Of a DNA stretch of 64,000 nt, positions 7,497 through 16,678 are shown in pieces. Origin of the DNA: Actinopolyspora alba (GTDB lineage: Bacteria > Actinomycetota > Actinomycetes > Mycobacteriales > Pseudonocardiaceae); contig NZ_FOMZ01000014.1 of the NCBI RefSeq assembly GCF_900112765.1, forward strand, positions 1 through 64,000, read 5' to 3'. Under the pieces are notes generated by a model that was not told where the DNA came from, ran no database searches, and saw nothing but the letters and a program-made list of their open reading frames with translations. The translations under genes and the position numbers were made by a program. Numbering within the stretch: position 1 is the stretch's first letter; each line of letters opens with the position of its first letter.

Positions 7497-8642
7497 ATGT
7501 CGCTCGCCCCAGCCACCGAACCACTCCGGATCGGACCGTACGCGGTCGATCCACCCGTGGTGCTCGCTCCCATGGCGGGCATCACGAACCTGGCCTTCCG
7601 GAAGCTGTGCCGGGAGTACGGCAGTCGCGACTCGCTCTACGTCTGCGAGATGATCACCGCCCGCGCGGTCGTGGAACGCAACGCCAAGACGCTGCGGATG
7701 ATGAGTTTCGACGAGGGTGAGCACCCGCGTTCGATGCAGCTCTACGGTGTGGATCCGGCGACCATGGCCGAGGCGGTCAAGATCGTCGTCGGCGAGGGTT
7801 GGGCCGACCACATAGACACGAATTGGGGATGTCCCGTTGCCAAGGTGACCCGCAAGGGCGGTGGGGCCGCGCTGCCCTACAAGCGCAAGCTGTTCGAGGA
7901 GATCATCTCGTCCGCGGTGCGGGCGGCCGAACCGGCGGGAGTTCCGGTCACGGCCAAGTTCCGGGTGGGAATCGACGACGAGCACACCACCTACCTCGAC
8001 GCGGGTCGCATCGCCGAAGAAGCGGGGGCGTCCGCTGTCGCGCTGCACGGCCGCACCGCCGCGCAGCGTTACTCGGGAACGGCCGACTGGGAACGGATCG
8101 CCCGCCTGAAGGAAACCGTGCGGAGCATTCCGGTGCTGGGCAACGGTGACATCTTCACGGCCTCGGACGCCCGGCGGATGATGGACAGCACGGGTTGCGA
8201 CGGTGTCGTGGTCGGGCGCGGCTGCCTGGGCCGGCCGTGGTTGTTCCGGGAGCTGCACGCCGAGCTGCGGGGTGAACCGATCCCGGAGCCGCCGGGTCTC
8301 GGCGAGATCCGCGGCATCGTGTATCGCCACGCCTGCCTGCTGGCCGAACTCATGGGTGAGGAAAAGGCCATGCGCGACCTGCGCAAGCACATGTCGTGGT
8401 ACTTCATGGGCTTTCCGGTCGGTTCGGAACTGCGCCGCAGGCTGGGTGTCGTGTCCACGCTCGGCGAGCTGGCGGACATGCTGGACGAGCTCGATCCGAA
8501 CGTCCCCTTCCCCGCCGAGGCGGAGGGTCCGCGAGGCAGGCAGGGATCACCGGGCAAGGTGGCACTGCCGGAGGGCTGGTTGGACGATCCGGAGGACAAC
8601 TCCGTGCCGGTGGGTGCCGACCTGGACCACAGTGGAGGATGA
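7497..8642 (+). CDS. dusB: tRNA-dihydrouridine synthase (DusB family)
   Basis: A 381-residue FMN-dependent enzyme that reduces uridines in the D-loop of tRNA. The TIM-barrel landmarks APMAGITNLAFRKLC, then TNWGCPVAKVTRKGGGAAL with catalytic C112, and the FMN-phosphate segments GNGDI and GVVVGRG are all present. I chose ATG 7497 because the family begins just before LRIGPYAVDPPVVLAPMAG; GGAGG sits only one base upstream, and a GACAAT box at 7485-7490 suggests a leaderless transcript. Its homologue in M. tuberculosis is Rv0823c, beside the LCP gene as here. The stop overlaps the next gene by ATGA. Confidence 0.92.
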   Translation: MSLAPATEPLRIGPYAVDPPVVLAPMAGITNLAFRKLCREYGSRDSLYVCEMITARAVVERNAKTLRMMSFDEGEHPRSMQLYGVDPATMAEAVKIVVGEGWADHIDTNWGCPVAKVTRKGGGAALPYKRKLFEEIISSAVRAAEPAGVPVTAKFRVGIDDEHTTYLDAGRIAEEAGASAVALHGRTAAQRYSGTADWERIARLKETVRSIPVLGNGDIFTASDARRMMDSTGCDGVVVGRGCLGRPWLFRELHAELRGEPIPEPPGLGEIRGIVYRHACLLAELMGEEKAMRDLRKHMSWYFMGFPVGSELRRRLGVVSTLGELADMLDELDPNVPFPAEAEGPRGRQGSPGKVALPEGWLDDPEDNSVPVGADLDHSGG

Positions 8643-9097
8643 TTCCCTCCCCGCGTCGCTCGCGGGCGCTCATGGCTCCACCGCTGCTGGTGCTGCTGTT
8701 GTGCTGCCTGCTCTCGGACAGCCCCACGCTCGCTCCACCCTCGCCGGACTCGGGAGCCGTTCGCTCGGTCACGGCCTACTTCCGCACCAACAACACGGCG
8801 GCACGGCGTGGACCGGACGCACAACGGACCTTCCTGCGCCGTACCCAGCACCCCGAGTATCGGGATCAGCGCTGCTCGCTGGACGGGATGACCGTCACGG
8901 CGGAGCCCGCGCTCGGGACGTTGCGTCCCGACGAGGAGTTCACGGTGGCCGGGCGGCATCCCGCCGGGCGGGTCTGGGTCGTGGGCGTGGAGATCACGGT
9001 GCGCCGCGAGGGTGTCGTGGTGGGTAGACAACTCGGTTCGCAGCACCTGGTAGCGCTCGACGGCCGTTGGTACGGCTTCGCTCCCTGCCCCGGTTAG
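8639..9097 (+). CDS. Hypothetical exported protein
   Basis: A 152-residue protein with an N-terminal signal-like hydrophobic stretch (about residues 12-26, LMAPPLLVLLLCCLL) and a mature domain of about 120 residues. The mature part resembles small extracellular beta-rich domains (VTAYFRTNN near the start, two or three Cys), but I recognise no family. The start overlaps the dusB stop (ATGA), so translation is coupled. The cysteines within the hydrophobic stretch do not form a clear lipobox. Confidence 0.65.
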   Translation: MIPSPRRSRALMAPPLLVLLLCCLLSDSPTLAPPSPDSGAVRSVTAYFRTNNTAARRGPDAQRTFLRRTQHPEYRDQRCSLDGMTVTAEPALGTLRPDEEFTVAGRHPAGRVWVVGVEITVRREGVVVGRQLGSQHLVALDGRWYGFAPCPG

Positions 9098-9484
9098 AAG
9101 GCCTCTCCCCGGTCAAGGCCCTGTCCGAGGGAAATCGATGCGCCCCACCCACTCCCGGGCGGGCCCGACACGAGCCGACACAGCACTACCAGCGCCCCGG
9201 GAATAAACAACGCTGAGTTGCTGTAATACCACTATGCGTGATTACGTGAAACCGGGTTGAATGGGGCGCGGCGACGTAGGATCGGTAGTGGCCCGAGGTG
9301 GGGATCGAGACGGGATCAACCCCGTGGCGGGAGCGACGGGGCTGAGGCCGGAGGATCGAGCGGACGCGTTGCCCGGACACGCCGGTGACGCGGTACGCCG
9401 GTTGAGCGAATTCGGTTCCGGTTGAGCGGAACTGACTCAAGCCCGATGGCTCACCGGACGACACCACTACGGGAGGTGAGTGCG
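9098..9484. other. Intergenic region with possible long 5' leader
   Basis: No gene is supported here. A possible promoter (GGTTGA, 16 bases, TAGGAT ending near 9282) would start transcription near 9290 and give the downstream diguanylate cyclase mRNA a ~195-base leader. The leader contains small hairpins, for example GTTCCG/CGGAAC around 9414-9432, but no known riboswitch class is recognised. Confidence 0.35.
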
Positions 9485-10360
9485 ATGTCCGGACTTCGCG
9501 ATGGCATTGCCAGGTCGGAGACCTGGCGGGAGGAAGCCGCCAGGGCCCGGCTGCACGACCTCCCGTGCACCGAGCACAGCACCGGCAGGCATTACGCGAC
9601 CGACCCGGCCACCGCCGCCGGGCTGGCCGAGCTGCACGAGGCCATAGCGGAGCTGCTCGCCTCACGGGGACGCTGGCAGCAGGCCTACCACCACCTGCGG
9701 GCCGCACTGGATCTACGGAACAGCGAGCTACCCCCTCCGGTGCCGGAGCAACTGCGGCACGAGGTGAACTGGCTGCGGCGCGAACACGCACGCGTCAAGG
9801 AGCAGAGTCTGCGCGACACGCTGACGGGCGGTTACAACCGTCGCTATCTGGACGAACGACTCGCGAGCCTGCCGCAGGAAACCCCCGAGGGGCTCGGTAT
9901 AGCCCTGGTGGACCTGGACTGGTTCAAGCAGGTGAACGACACCTTCGGACACGTACTCGGAGATCGCGTGTTGCAGCGTGTCGCCGAATTACTACAGGAA
10001 GAACTCCCCAATGGGGGATTCTGTGCGCGATACGGCGGCGAGGAATTCGTACTGGTGCTGCCCGGTATCGACGAAGCGGGCGCGATTTCGCTGTGCGAAC
10101 GCGCTCGGTCGCGGATAGCGGACTTTCCGTGGAAGCGAGTGGCGCGTGGACTGCGCATAACGGTGAGCATCGGATTGACGTACGACGCGACGGCCGAGGA
10201 AGCCGCCACCTCCGGAACGGAAGAGAAAATTCTCGGCGCGGATGTGTTGCTCTACGCGGCCAAACAATCGGGGCGAAACGCCGTCGCCTACCGGGAGCGC
10301 GGTGAAGTCCACTTGACAGGAATCACCAGGAGATCCGAATCGTCATCACAGGGCTACTGA
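9485..10360 (+). CDS. GGEEF diguanylate cyclase with N-terminal helical domain
   Basis: A 291-residue cytoplasmic protein. The first ~105 residues are helical and TPR-like (AELHEAIAELLASRGRWQQA region). The C-terminal cyclase domain has ALVDLDWFKQVNDTFGH and an intact GGEEF loop (184-188), so it should convert GTP to cyclic-di-GMP. No RxxD inhibitory site is visible just before the loop, suggesting little product feedback. The ATG at 9485 follows GGGAGGTGAG; in-frame ATG 9446 lacks a ribosome site. It is one of two GGDEF proteins here; a candidate cyclic-di-GMP-binding RsiG homologue lies at 33 kb. Confidence 0.88.
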   Translation: MSGLRDGIARSETWREEAARARLHDLPCTEHSTGRHYATDPATAAGLAELHEAIAELLASRGRWQQAYHHLRAALDLRNSELPPPVPEQLRHEVNWLRREHARVKEQSLRDTLTGGYNRRYLDERLASLPQETPEGLGIALVDLDWFKQVNDTFGHVLGDRVLQRVAELLQEELPNGGFCARYGGEEFVLVLPGIDEAGAISLCERARSRIADFPWKRVARGLRITVSIGLTYDATAEEAATSGTEEKILGADVLLYAAKQSGRNAVAYRERGEVHLTGITRRSESSSQGY

Positions 10361-10439
10361 ACGCGACCACCTCGGACACGTGGGCGTCAAGAACCAGAAC
10401 GTTACCCCACCCGGACGAACGACAGCTGTGATTTATCCT

Positions 10440-10456
10440 ACACAACACGGTTGTGT
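10440..10456. promoter_or_regulatory. Dyad upstream of the LCP gene
   Basis: ACACAAC, a three-base ACG centre, and GTTGTGT form a perfect 7-bp inverted repeat about 155 bases before the LCP gene start. It may be an operator; no regulator is assigned. Confidence 0.35.
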
Positions 10457-10608
10457 CGTGCACTGATTGTGAAGAATCCGGCGCCGCTATCGTCAGTTCG
10501 AGCGATCAGCCGTAGCATCTTGGCCGAGTCTGGCGATACAGCTTCGGGGGTGGGGATCGCCAACCGTTCGAATGAAGGCCAATGGCAGCAAGGTGGGAGG
10601 GAACGCAG

Positions 10609-13600
10609 GTGCCGGATAATCCCCGTCGAGGCAGTTCGGGGCACCAGAGTTCCCACTCGGAGTGGGCGTATCCCGAAGACGAAACCGGAAACGGCTCCGA
10701 AACGGGCAGCCGGGCCAGTTCGCGCAGGCGCAGAAGGGCTCTCGGGGACGACGGCACGGGCGGTACGCGCGTCGGAGATTTGCTGTCCAGGCACGGCAAG
10801 GGGCAGACCCAGAACACCGGTTCGCACCGAAAGGTCGAAGTGGACGAATCGGAATTCGTCCCGCCCGAGGAACAATCCCCCGAGAAGCAATCCGGAGTTC
10901 AATCCACCTGGAGCGGGCCGCGGGAGGACTCGCCCGAGCAGCCCGCGCGGACCACCGAGGCCGTGCCGGAAACTCCGCCGCAACACGACAACCCGCCCCA
11001 GGCCGAAGGACGGCGGTCTCGTGGCCGCCGCGCTCGCCGCAGGCGGCAGGAACCGGAACAGGAACAGCCCGAGAGAACCGAACAGGGGCATTCCGAACAG
11101 ACACAGTGGCAGATCCCCGATGGGGCGGGTTCCCCGCCACAACCCACCGGTGGAATCGGAGCCACCAACGCTCCGCCCGCCGAGAGTGACGACACGACGC
11201 GGATGACGCCGTTCCTCGGTGCGTCGCGCAGGCCGAACGCCGCCAGGAGTGGTGGCAACACGCAGCAGCCCGCGGAGCGGAGCTCCTCACACACCTCACC
11301 CATGGTTCCCCCCTCGGCGGACCGGACCACGGAAACCCCGGCGCCGGGAACACCACCACGGCCCGAGGGCGACGCCGGGACCGACACGAGCGACCGCACC
11401 CGCCCGAACCAGCCGATCAGCGCGGCGCTGAACCAGCACCGCCGTACTCCGGCTCCACCACCTCCGTCCCGGGAAAGCGGGCACCAGCAGGTTCCCTCCG
11501 AGGAACCCACCGCTCAACAACCCGCGGTACGCGGCGAGATACCGCCGCGAGCAGGAGGTTTCCCGTCCGAGGAGCCACCACGGCAGCCCGCGCGTCGGGA
11601 GGGAACCGCCGCACCGGACCCGAATGCTCCGTCGGCCGCCGAAGAGATGTTGAACGGCCCGCCCCGGGCCGGGCGTCCCGTACCGGAAACCACGACACAC
11701 CACGAGGGCGCGCAGCCGGAGCGGAACCCGGATCCCGCTACCGGCGGTCGAGCCTCCGGTGCGGAGCACGACCCCGACACCACAGCCGACCCCGACACCA
11801 CAGCCGACCCCGACACCACAGCCATCGCCCCCGAGAACGACTCGTCCGGCGCTGCCCACTCCACCACCTCCCACGAGGCCGCCCCGGACGACGACGGGTC
11901 AGCGGACGAGCAGGACGACGACAACGAGGCCAGTGCCGCCATCGACGCGACGCTGGCGAGGTTCTCGGCGGTACACGACGAGCTCGCGGCCGAGGAGGAG
12001 AAGCGGCGCAAGAAGTACGCCTGGCTGTGGGGAAGCCGCAAGGAGCCCGAACCCGGCCAGGACATGCCGTTCGACTTCGCCGAGGACCGCGACGCGAACT
12101 CCTCGCGTGTGGAATGGCGCAGGGGAAAGCGGCGTAGGCGACTGCGGACGCTGGGGCGCGGCGCGGCCGTCGCCGTCGCGGCTCTGGTGTTCGTCACCAC
12201 GGGGATCGGCTGGGGCAGCAAGACCTGGTTGGACGCGAGCTTCAACCACATCCGCGCGCTGAACGAGAACTCCGATGCCATCCAGGACGCGCACCTGCAG
12301 GAGGGGGACCAGAACTTCCTGCTGATCGGTTCGGACACCCGCCAGGGCGCCAAGTCGTCGGACGACATCGGCACGGCCGAGGGCGTACCGGGCGCCCGCT
12401 CGGACACGACGATGATCGCGCACATTCCAGCCGACCGGAGTCGGGTGGTGATCGTGTCGATCCCGCGCGACCTGGAGATCGACATTCAGGCCGATACCTG
12501 CAGGAAGTGGGACTCAGCCACCGGGAAGTACAGCCAGGAGACGGTGGCGGCCCGGCAGAACGTCAAGTTCAACACCGCCTTCGGGGAAGGTGGTCCCGCC
12601 TGCGTCACCAAACAGGTGCAGCAGCTCTCCGGGCTCGAGATCAACAGTTTCCTCGGGATCAACTTCCAGGGATTCAAGTCCATGGTCGAGGCGGTGGGTG
12701 GTGTGCGGGTCTGCACCAACAAGCCGATGATCGACCGCGAGCTGGGGCCCATCCTCAAAACGGCGGGCACGCACAAGCTCGGCCCGCAGCAGGCGCTGCG
12801 CTACGTCAGGGCGCGCAAGCTCACCAACGACGTCACCTCGGACTACGGACGGATGGAGCGGCAGCAACTGTTCCTCGGCGCGTTGCTGCGCAAGATGACC
12901 TCGGCGAACGTGCTGCTCAACCCCAGCAAACTCGGGAATCTGGCCAACGCCGTCATCGCCAACACCTTCGGTGACAACGTCAACAGCGACAAGCTGATCT
13001 CGCTCGGCAAATCGCTGGACGGGCTCGATCCGGAGAAGGTCACCTTCGTGACCATCCCCACCACCGGAATCCAGAACTCACGCGGCAACGAGGTGCTGGT
13101 GGAGTCCAAGGCCCACTCGTTGTTCCGCGCCATCATCGAGGACGTGCCGCTCGACTCCTCGTCCGGACAGCAGAGCGAGCAGGCTTCGGAGGGCGCCGCG
13201 TCGGACACCTCCCCCATGGCCTTCGCCCAGCAGGAACAGGGGAACAGCTCGGCGAAACCCGAGCCCTCCGAGGTGAGCGTTTCGGTGTTCAACAGCACCG
13301 AACGCAGCGGCCTGGCGAGCAACACGGCCGGTGAGCTGCGTGAGTTCGATTTCGCGGTCGGCGACGTCGGCAACCTGGAGTCGCCGCTCGACCAGACGGT
13401 CATCCGGTATTCGGAGGGCAACAAGCAACGGGCGCAGCTACTTGCCTCCGCCGTGCCCTCGGCCGAGATCGTGGCCGATTCCTCGGTCGGTGAAACGCTG
13501 CGACTGGAGCTGGGGACCGACTACGACAACCGGGTTCGCAAGCCGGACAGCGGTGATGTGGATGTTCCGGAGAACCTCTCGACCGTCAACGCTGGTGAGG

Positions 13601-13626
13601 ACAAGTGCGGCGGTGTCAGCGGCTGA
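10609..13626 (+). CDS. LytR-CpsA-Psr (LCP) family cell-wall ligase with LytR_C domain
   Basis: A 1005-residue protein that probably transfers cell-wall polymers (such as arabinogalactan) from lipid carriers to peptidoglycan outside the membrane. About 500 residues of disordered Pro/Gly/Gln/Glu-rich cytoplasmic sequence come first, then a membrane helix (about 518-540), the LCP domain from NFLLIGSD (about 568) to about 790, with the Arg/Asp motifs SDTTMIAHIP and VSIPRDLEI, and a LytR_C domain (about 887-978, VSVFNSTERSGLA). GTG 10609 follows GGGAGG; ATG 10582 is an alternative. The homologue by synteny is Rv0822c. The N-terminal extension is unusually long. Confidence 0.88.
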   Translation: MPDNPRRGSSGHQSSHSEWAYPEDETGNGSETGSRASSRRRRRALGDDGTGGTRVGDLLSRHGKGQTQNTGSHRKVEVDESEFVPPEEQSPEKQSGVQSTWSGPREDSPEQPARTTEAVPETPPQHDNPPQAEGRRSRGRRARRRRQEPEQEQPERTEQGHSEQTQWQIPDGAGSPPQPTGGIGATNAPPAESDDTTRMTPFLGASRRPNAARSGGNTQQPAERSSSHTSPMVPPSADRTTETPAPGTPPRPEGDAGTDTSDRTRPNQPISAALNQHRRTPAPPPPSRESGHQQVPSEEPTAQQPAVRGEIPPRAGGFPSEEPPRQPARREGTAAPDPNAPSAAEEMLNGPPRAGRPVPETTTHHEGAQPERNPDPATGGRASGAEHDPDTTADPDTTADPDTTAIAPENDSSGAAHSTTSHEAAPDDDGSADEQDDDNEASAAIDATLARFSAVHDELAAEEEKRRKKYAWLWGSRKEPEPGQDMPFDFAEDRDANSSRVEWRRGKRRRRLRTLGRGAAVAVAALVFVTTGIGWGSKTWLDASFNHIRALNENSDAIQDAHLQEGDQNFLLIGSDTRQGAKSSDDIGTAEGVPGARSDTTMIAHIPADRSRVVIVSIPRDLEIDIQADTCRKWDSATGKYSQETVAARQNVKFNTAFGEGGPACVTKQVQQLSGLEINSFLGINFQGFKSMVEAVGGVRVCTNKPMIDRELGPILKTAGTHKLGPQQALRYVRARKLTNDVTSDYGRMERQQLFLGALLRKMTSANVLLNPSKLGNLANAVIANTFGDNVNSDKLISLGKSLDGLDPEKVTFVTIPTTGIQNSRGNEVLVESKAHSLFRAIIEDVPLDSSSGQQSEQASEGAASDTSPMAFAQQEQGNSSAKPEPSEVSVSVFNSTERSGLASNTAGELREFDFAVGDVGNLESPLDQTVIRYSEGNKQRAQLLASAVPSAEIVADSSVGETLRLELGTDYDNRVRKPDSGDVDVPENLSTVNAGEDKCGGVSG
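11772..11823 (+). repeat. 18-bp tandem repeat, three copies, in the LCP gene
   Basis: The unit CCCCGACACCACAGCCGA occurs at 11772, 11790 and 11808 (last copy complete for 16 bases). It encodes PDTTAD repeats in the disordered N-terminal region and could vary in copy number by slippage. Confidence 0.85.
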
Positions 13627-13959
13627 CCGGGACGGTCGCCGTCCCGTGGCCGACGCGCTCGGTCGCACCGAGCGGTCGGCAACGGGGCCGCGGCGGGCGC
13701 CGGAACGCGGCGGGCGCGTGGCTCGCACACTGGTTCCCCGCGTCCCTTCCGCGGGGCGTTCGGGTGGGGCCGAGCGTCGAAACCGACACCGATGTCGGAT
13801 TCGGCACGGAAAATCCGGGACGGGGTTCGAAGGTTCTCACCCGCTGTGATGCCCCACCGCGCCCCGACTGGTCTTTTCGAGTGAGAGCTCAAATCGTGTT
13901 CACCGCAGGTTAACCGGCGGGAACCCTGCGCAATACCCCCACGAAGTAGGGTGGGAACC
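13627..13959. other. Intergenic region before phoU
   Basis: No coding sequence is supported. The right end holds the PHO box described separately; the rest shows nothing I can interpret. Confidence 0.5.
13887..13926 (+). promoter_or_regulatory. PHO box (PhoP site) upstream of phoU
   Basis: GTTCACC (13898-13904) and GTTAACC (13909-13915) are direct repeats with an exact 11-base period, the arrangement of actinomycete PhoP boxes. Weaker 7-mers keep the same period on both sides (GCTCAAA at 13887, GGAACCC at 13920). The box ends about 35-45 bases before the phoU ATG, where PhoP would activate under phosphate starvation. Confidence 0.7.
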
Positions 13960-14616
13960 ATGCGTGAGGTCTACCAGGAACAGCTCGACAAGCTCGCCGA
14001 CGAGCTCGCCGCGATGTCGACCATGGTCGGCAACGCGATGGAGCAGGCAACCACCGCGCTGCTCGGAGCTGACCTGTCGTTGGCCGAACAGGTCATCGAC
14101 GACGACTTGAAGGTCGACGAGGCACGGGCACGCTGCGAGGAGCACGCCTTCGGCCTGCTGGCGCTGCAGGCACCGGTCGCGGGGGATCTGCGTACCGTGA
14201 TCTCGACGATCCACGCCGCCGAGAGCCTGGAGCGGATGGGGGATCTCGCGCTGCACGTGGCCAAGGCGGCACGGCGCAGGCACCCGCAGCCCGTGCTCCC
14301 GGAGGACGTGAAAACCTACTTCTCACAGATGGGTCAGGTCGCGGTCAAGCTCGCGAACCGACTGAACCAGATCCTGCGCACCCAGGACGTGCAGCAGGCG
14401 CGGGATCTCGAAGGCGACGACGACGAGATGGACGACCTGCACCGCCACCTGTTCAGCGTGGTGATGGGCTCCGAGTGGTCGCACGGCGTGTCGGCGGCGG
14501 TGGACATCACCCTGCTGGGCAGGTTCTACGAGCGTTTCGCGGACCACGCGGTCTCGGTGGCGCGACGGATCATCTACGTGGTGACGGGAACCATGCCGAG
14601 CAGCGACAATTCGTGA
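13960..14616 (+). CDS. phoU: Phosphate transport regulator PhoU
   Basis: A 218-residue all-helical protein with the two PhoU three-helix bundles (about residues 8-95 and 115-205). It begins MREVYQEQLDKLADELAAM and shows the metal-binding helices around LQAPVAGDLRTVIS and ESLERMGDLA, repeated in the second half (FYERFADHAVSVARR). PhoU couples the Pst transporter to the phosphate two-component system and limits phosphate uptake. The ATG at 13960 is preceded by AGGGTGGG. It corresponds to PhoY2 of mycobacteria and, as there, sits near pst genes and mshD. Confidence 0.93.
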   Translation: MREVYQEQLDKLADELAAMSTMVGNAMEQATTALLGADLSLAEQVIDDDLKVDEARARCEEHAFGLLALQAPVAGDLRTVISTIHAAESLERMGDLALHVAKAARRRHPQPVLPEDVKTYFSQMGQVAVKLANRLNQILRTQDVQQARDLEGDDDEMDDLHRHLFSVVMGSEWSHGVSAAVDITLLGRFYERFADHAVSVARRIIYVVTGTMPSSDNS

Positions 14617-14708
14617 CCGAATTTCCGGGTAGGTGTCTTTTCCTCACCGGAACGGGCGAGCGTACGGAACACTGTTGACGCCTCAGTGTCGTCGATTCCG
14701 CACGGCAC

Positions 14709-14724
14709 TCATTCGATCGAATGA
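14709..14724. promoter_or_regulatory. 16-bp perfect palindrome upstream of the HTH/DUF5753 gene
   Basis: TCATTCGATCGAATGA is a perfect palindrome 62 bases before the GTG start, just upstream of an AT-rich TATTAT. It is a plausible operator, perhaps for autoregulation. Confidence 0.45.
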
Positions 14725-14786
14725 ACGCTATTATTAGTCGGCGTTGACGACGGCTGTTCGCCGCCGCGGTGTGCGAGCCTACCGAC

Positions 14787-15644
14787 GTGAGTAAGAGTCC
14801 TACCGTGCATCGCCGACGTCTGGGCAGCGAACTACGCAAGCTGCGTGAAGCAGCGCAGCGCACACACCGCGAAGTCGCGGCTCATCTGGATTGCTCACAG
14901 GGAAAGATAAGCCAGATCGAGCTCGGCCGTGTCCCGGTCCGCACGGCGGATGTCCGGCTCATGGCCGAGCTCTACGGATCGAGCAGTGAGCAGGTCACCA
15001 CACTGCTCGAACTCGCCGAGGGCTCCAAGAAACGCGGTTGGTGGCAGGCGTACGCCAGCACCGCGCGTCGCAACGGTTTCGACACTTACCTCGGGCTGGA
15101 GACCGCCGCCGGAGCGGTGAGCACGTTCGGAGCGGATCCCATCCCCGAATTACTGCAGACCGAGGAATACTGCTCGGCACTGCTGGCGACGGAGCGCGAG
15201 GCGATAACCGAGGACGAGGTCTCCGAACGGCTGGCCATCACGGCGACCCGCCAGCAGCGTCTGCTGGGTGAGCATTCGCTGGAGCTGTACTCGGTGCTGG
15301 ACGAGTCCGCGCTGCGGCGCGGCGTGGGGGGTCCTCGGGTGATGCGCGCCCAGCTGGAACACCTGGTGCTGATGAGCTACCGACGCAACGTGACGCTGCG
15401 GGTGCTGCCGTTCGGCAGCGGAGCGCACCCACTGCTCGGCGACCGCGTCACCGCATTCTCGTTCCGGGAGACGGGCGACCCGCAGGTGGTGCACGTGGGT
15501 GATTCCACGAACTCGCGGTTCTGGGAGAAACCGGCCGAAACCGCTCCTTACCTGGCAGCGTTGGAGCGGGTGTGCGCGCTGGCGTTGTCTCCCAAGGACT
15601 CGACGATGCTGATATCGAGCATCGCGGACGAGCACCGCGAGTGA
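14787..15644 (+). CDS. Helix-turn-helix regulator with DUF5753 domain
   Basis: A 285-residue protein: an XRE-type HTH (about residues 10-66; REVAAHLDCSQGKISQIELG) followed by a DUF5753 ligand/effector domain (about 85-275), with landmarks PELLQTEEYCSALL, LDESALRR and LRVLPFGSGAHPL. This is the large actinomycete family that usually sits beside a small DUF397 gene; no such partner is next to it here. I chose GTG 14787; an in-frame GTG at 14769 is possible. A broken paralogue lies at 46.6 kb. The target genes are unknown. The gene is convergent with pstB. Confidence 0.85.
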   Translation: MSKSPTVHRRRLGSELRKLREAAQRTHREVAAHLDCSQGKISQIELGRVPVRTADVRLMAELYGSSSEQVTTLLELAEGSKKRGWWQAYASTARRNGFDTYLGLETAAGAVSTFGADPIPELLQTEEYCSALLATEREAITEDEVSERLAITATRQQRLLGEHSLELYSVLDESALRRGVGGPRVMRAQLEHLVLMSYRRNVTLRVLPFGSGAHPLLGDRVTAFSFRETGDPQVVHVGDSTNSRFWEKPAETAPYLAALERVCALALSPKDSTMLISSIADEHRE

Positions 15645-15886
15645 ACCGGACCCCGAAAGCCCCGCGGCCTCCGGCCGGGCGATCCCCTCGATCGGCCGGC
15701 GTCGATTTCTCGCGAAATCGCCGCGCCGGTAGGGCGACGCGGCACCGCGTCCGTCGATTTCCCGCGAAATCGCCGCGCTGCCGACAAGGTCGCCTGCGGG
15801 ACGAACTCCCACCGCGCACGCAGCTCGCGCCGCACCGGAGGTTCCGCCACCAGCACAGCCAGGCAGGCCGACCCGACACGGTCCCC
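15645..15886. repeat. Two copies of the dispersed palindrome between convergent genes
   Basis: Cores CGATTTCTCGCGAAATCG at 15703-15720 and CGATTTCCCGCGAAATCG at 15755-15772, in the same orientation, each flanked by GT on the left and CCGCGC on the right. They lie between the ends of the HTH gene and pstB and may serve as bidirectional terminators. Nothing else is seen in this gap. Confidence 0.85.
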
Positions 15887-16663
15887 TCAACCGAAGCGGC
15901 CGGAGATGTATCCTTCGGTGGCCTTCTGACTCGGATTCGAGAAGATCTTCCCGGTCTCGCCGATCTCGACCAACTGGCCGGGCTGCCCCACCTCGGGCAG
16001 GTTGAAGAACGCCGTCTGGTCACTCACCCGCGCGGCCTGCTGCATGTTGTGCGTGACGATGACGATCGTGTAGTCCTTCTTCAGCTCGGCGATGAGGTCC
16101 TCGATCGCCAGCGTCGATATGGGATCGAGTGCCGAGCAGGGCTCGTCCATCAACAGCACGTCGGGCTGCACCGCGATGGCACGGGCGATGCACAACCGCT
16201 GCTGCTGGCCACCGGAGAGCCCACCGCCGGGCTTGTTGAGCCGGTCCTTGACCTCTTCCCAGAGATTGGCCCCGCGCAGCGAACGTTCGGTGACCTCCTC
16301 CAGGCGCTTCTTGTCCTTGACCCCGGCCAGCTTCAGCCCGGCCACCACGTTGTCCCTGATCGACATCGTGGGGAACGGGTTGGCCCGCTGGAACACCATC
16401 CCGATGGTGCGGCGGACCTGGACGGGGTCGACCCCTGGTGCGTAGACGTTCTCACCGTCGAGCAGCACACTGCCCTCGACTCTGGAGCCGGGGATCACCT
16501 CGTGCATGCGGTTCAGCGCTCGCAGCACGGTGGACTTGCCGCAACCGGAAGGGCCGATGAAGGCGGTGACGCTGCGGGCGTGCACCTGCAGCGTGACGTC
16601 CTGCACCGCGTGGAACTTGTTGTAGTAGAGGTTGAGATCGTTGATGTCGAGACGTTTGGCCAT
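15887..16663 (-). CDS. pstB: Phosphate ABC transporter ATP-binding protein PstB
   Basis: A 258-residue ABC ATPase that powers high-affinity phosphate import with PstSCA. Walker [10 protein letters not shown] is at 37-45, the signature LSGGQQQR at 149-156, Walker B DVLLMDEP at 168-175, and the switch His at 205 (VTHNM). It is the last gene of pstS-pstC-pstA-pstB on the minus strand, starting 16 bases after the pstA stop. Its synteny with mshD and phoU matches mycobacterial PhoT. Confidence 0.95.
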   Translation of the reverse strand: MAKRLDINDLNLYYNKFHAVQDVTLQVHARSVTAFIGPSGCGKSTVLRALNRMHEVIPGSRVEGSVLLDGENVYAPGVDPVQVRRTIGMVFQRANPFPTMSIRDNVVAGLKLAGVKDKKRLEEVTERSLRGANLWEEVKDRLNKPGGGLSGGQQQRLCIARAIAVQPDVLLMDEPCSALDPISTLAIEDLIAELKKDYTIVIVTHNMQQAARVSDQTAFFNLPEVGQPGQLVEIGETGKIFSNPSQKATEGYISGRFG

Positions 16664-16678
16664 GATTCGGCTACCGCC

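Noticed and set aside
9290-9484. Riboswitch (cyclic-di-GMP or cyclic-di-AMP) in the leader of the diguanylate cyclase gene
   Set aside because: Only small hairpins are visible; the conserved cores of known classes were not found.
14600-14786. DUF397 partner gene expected beside the DUF5753 regulator
   Set aside because: No small ORF with DUF397 character is present on either side.
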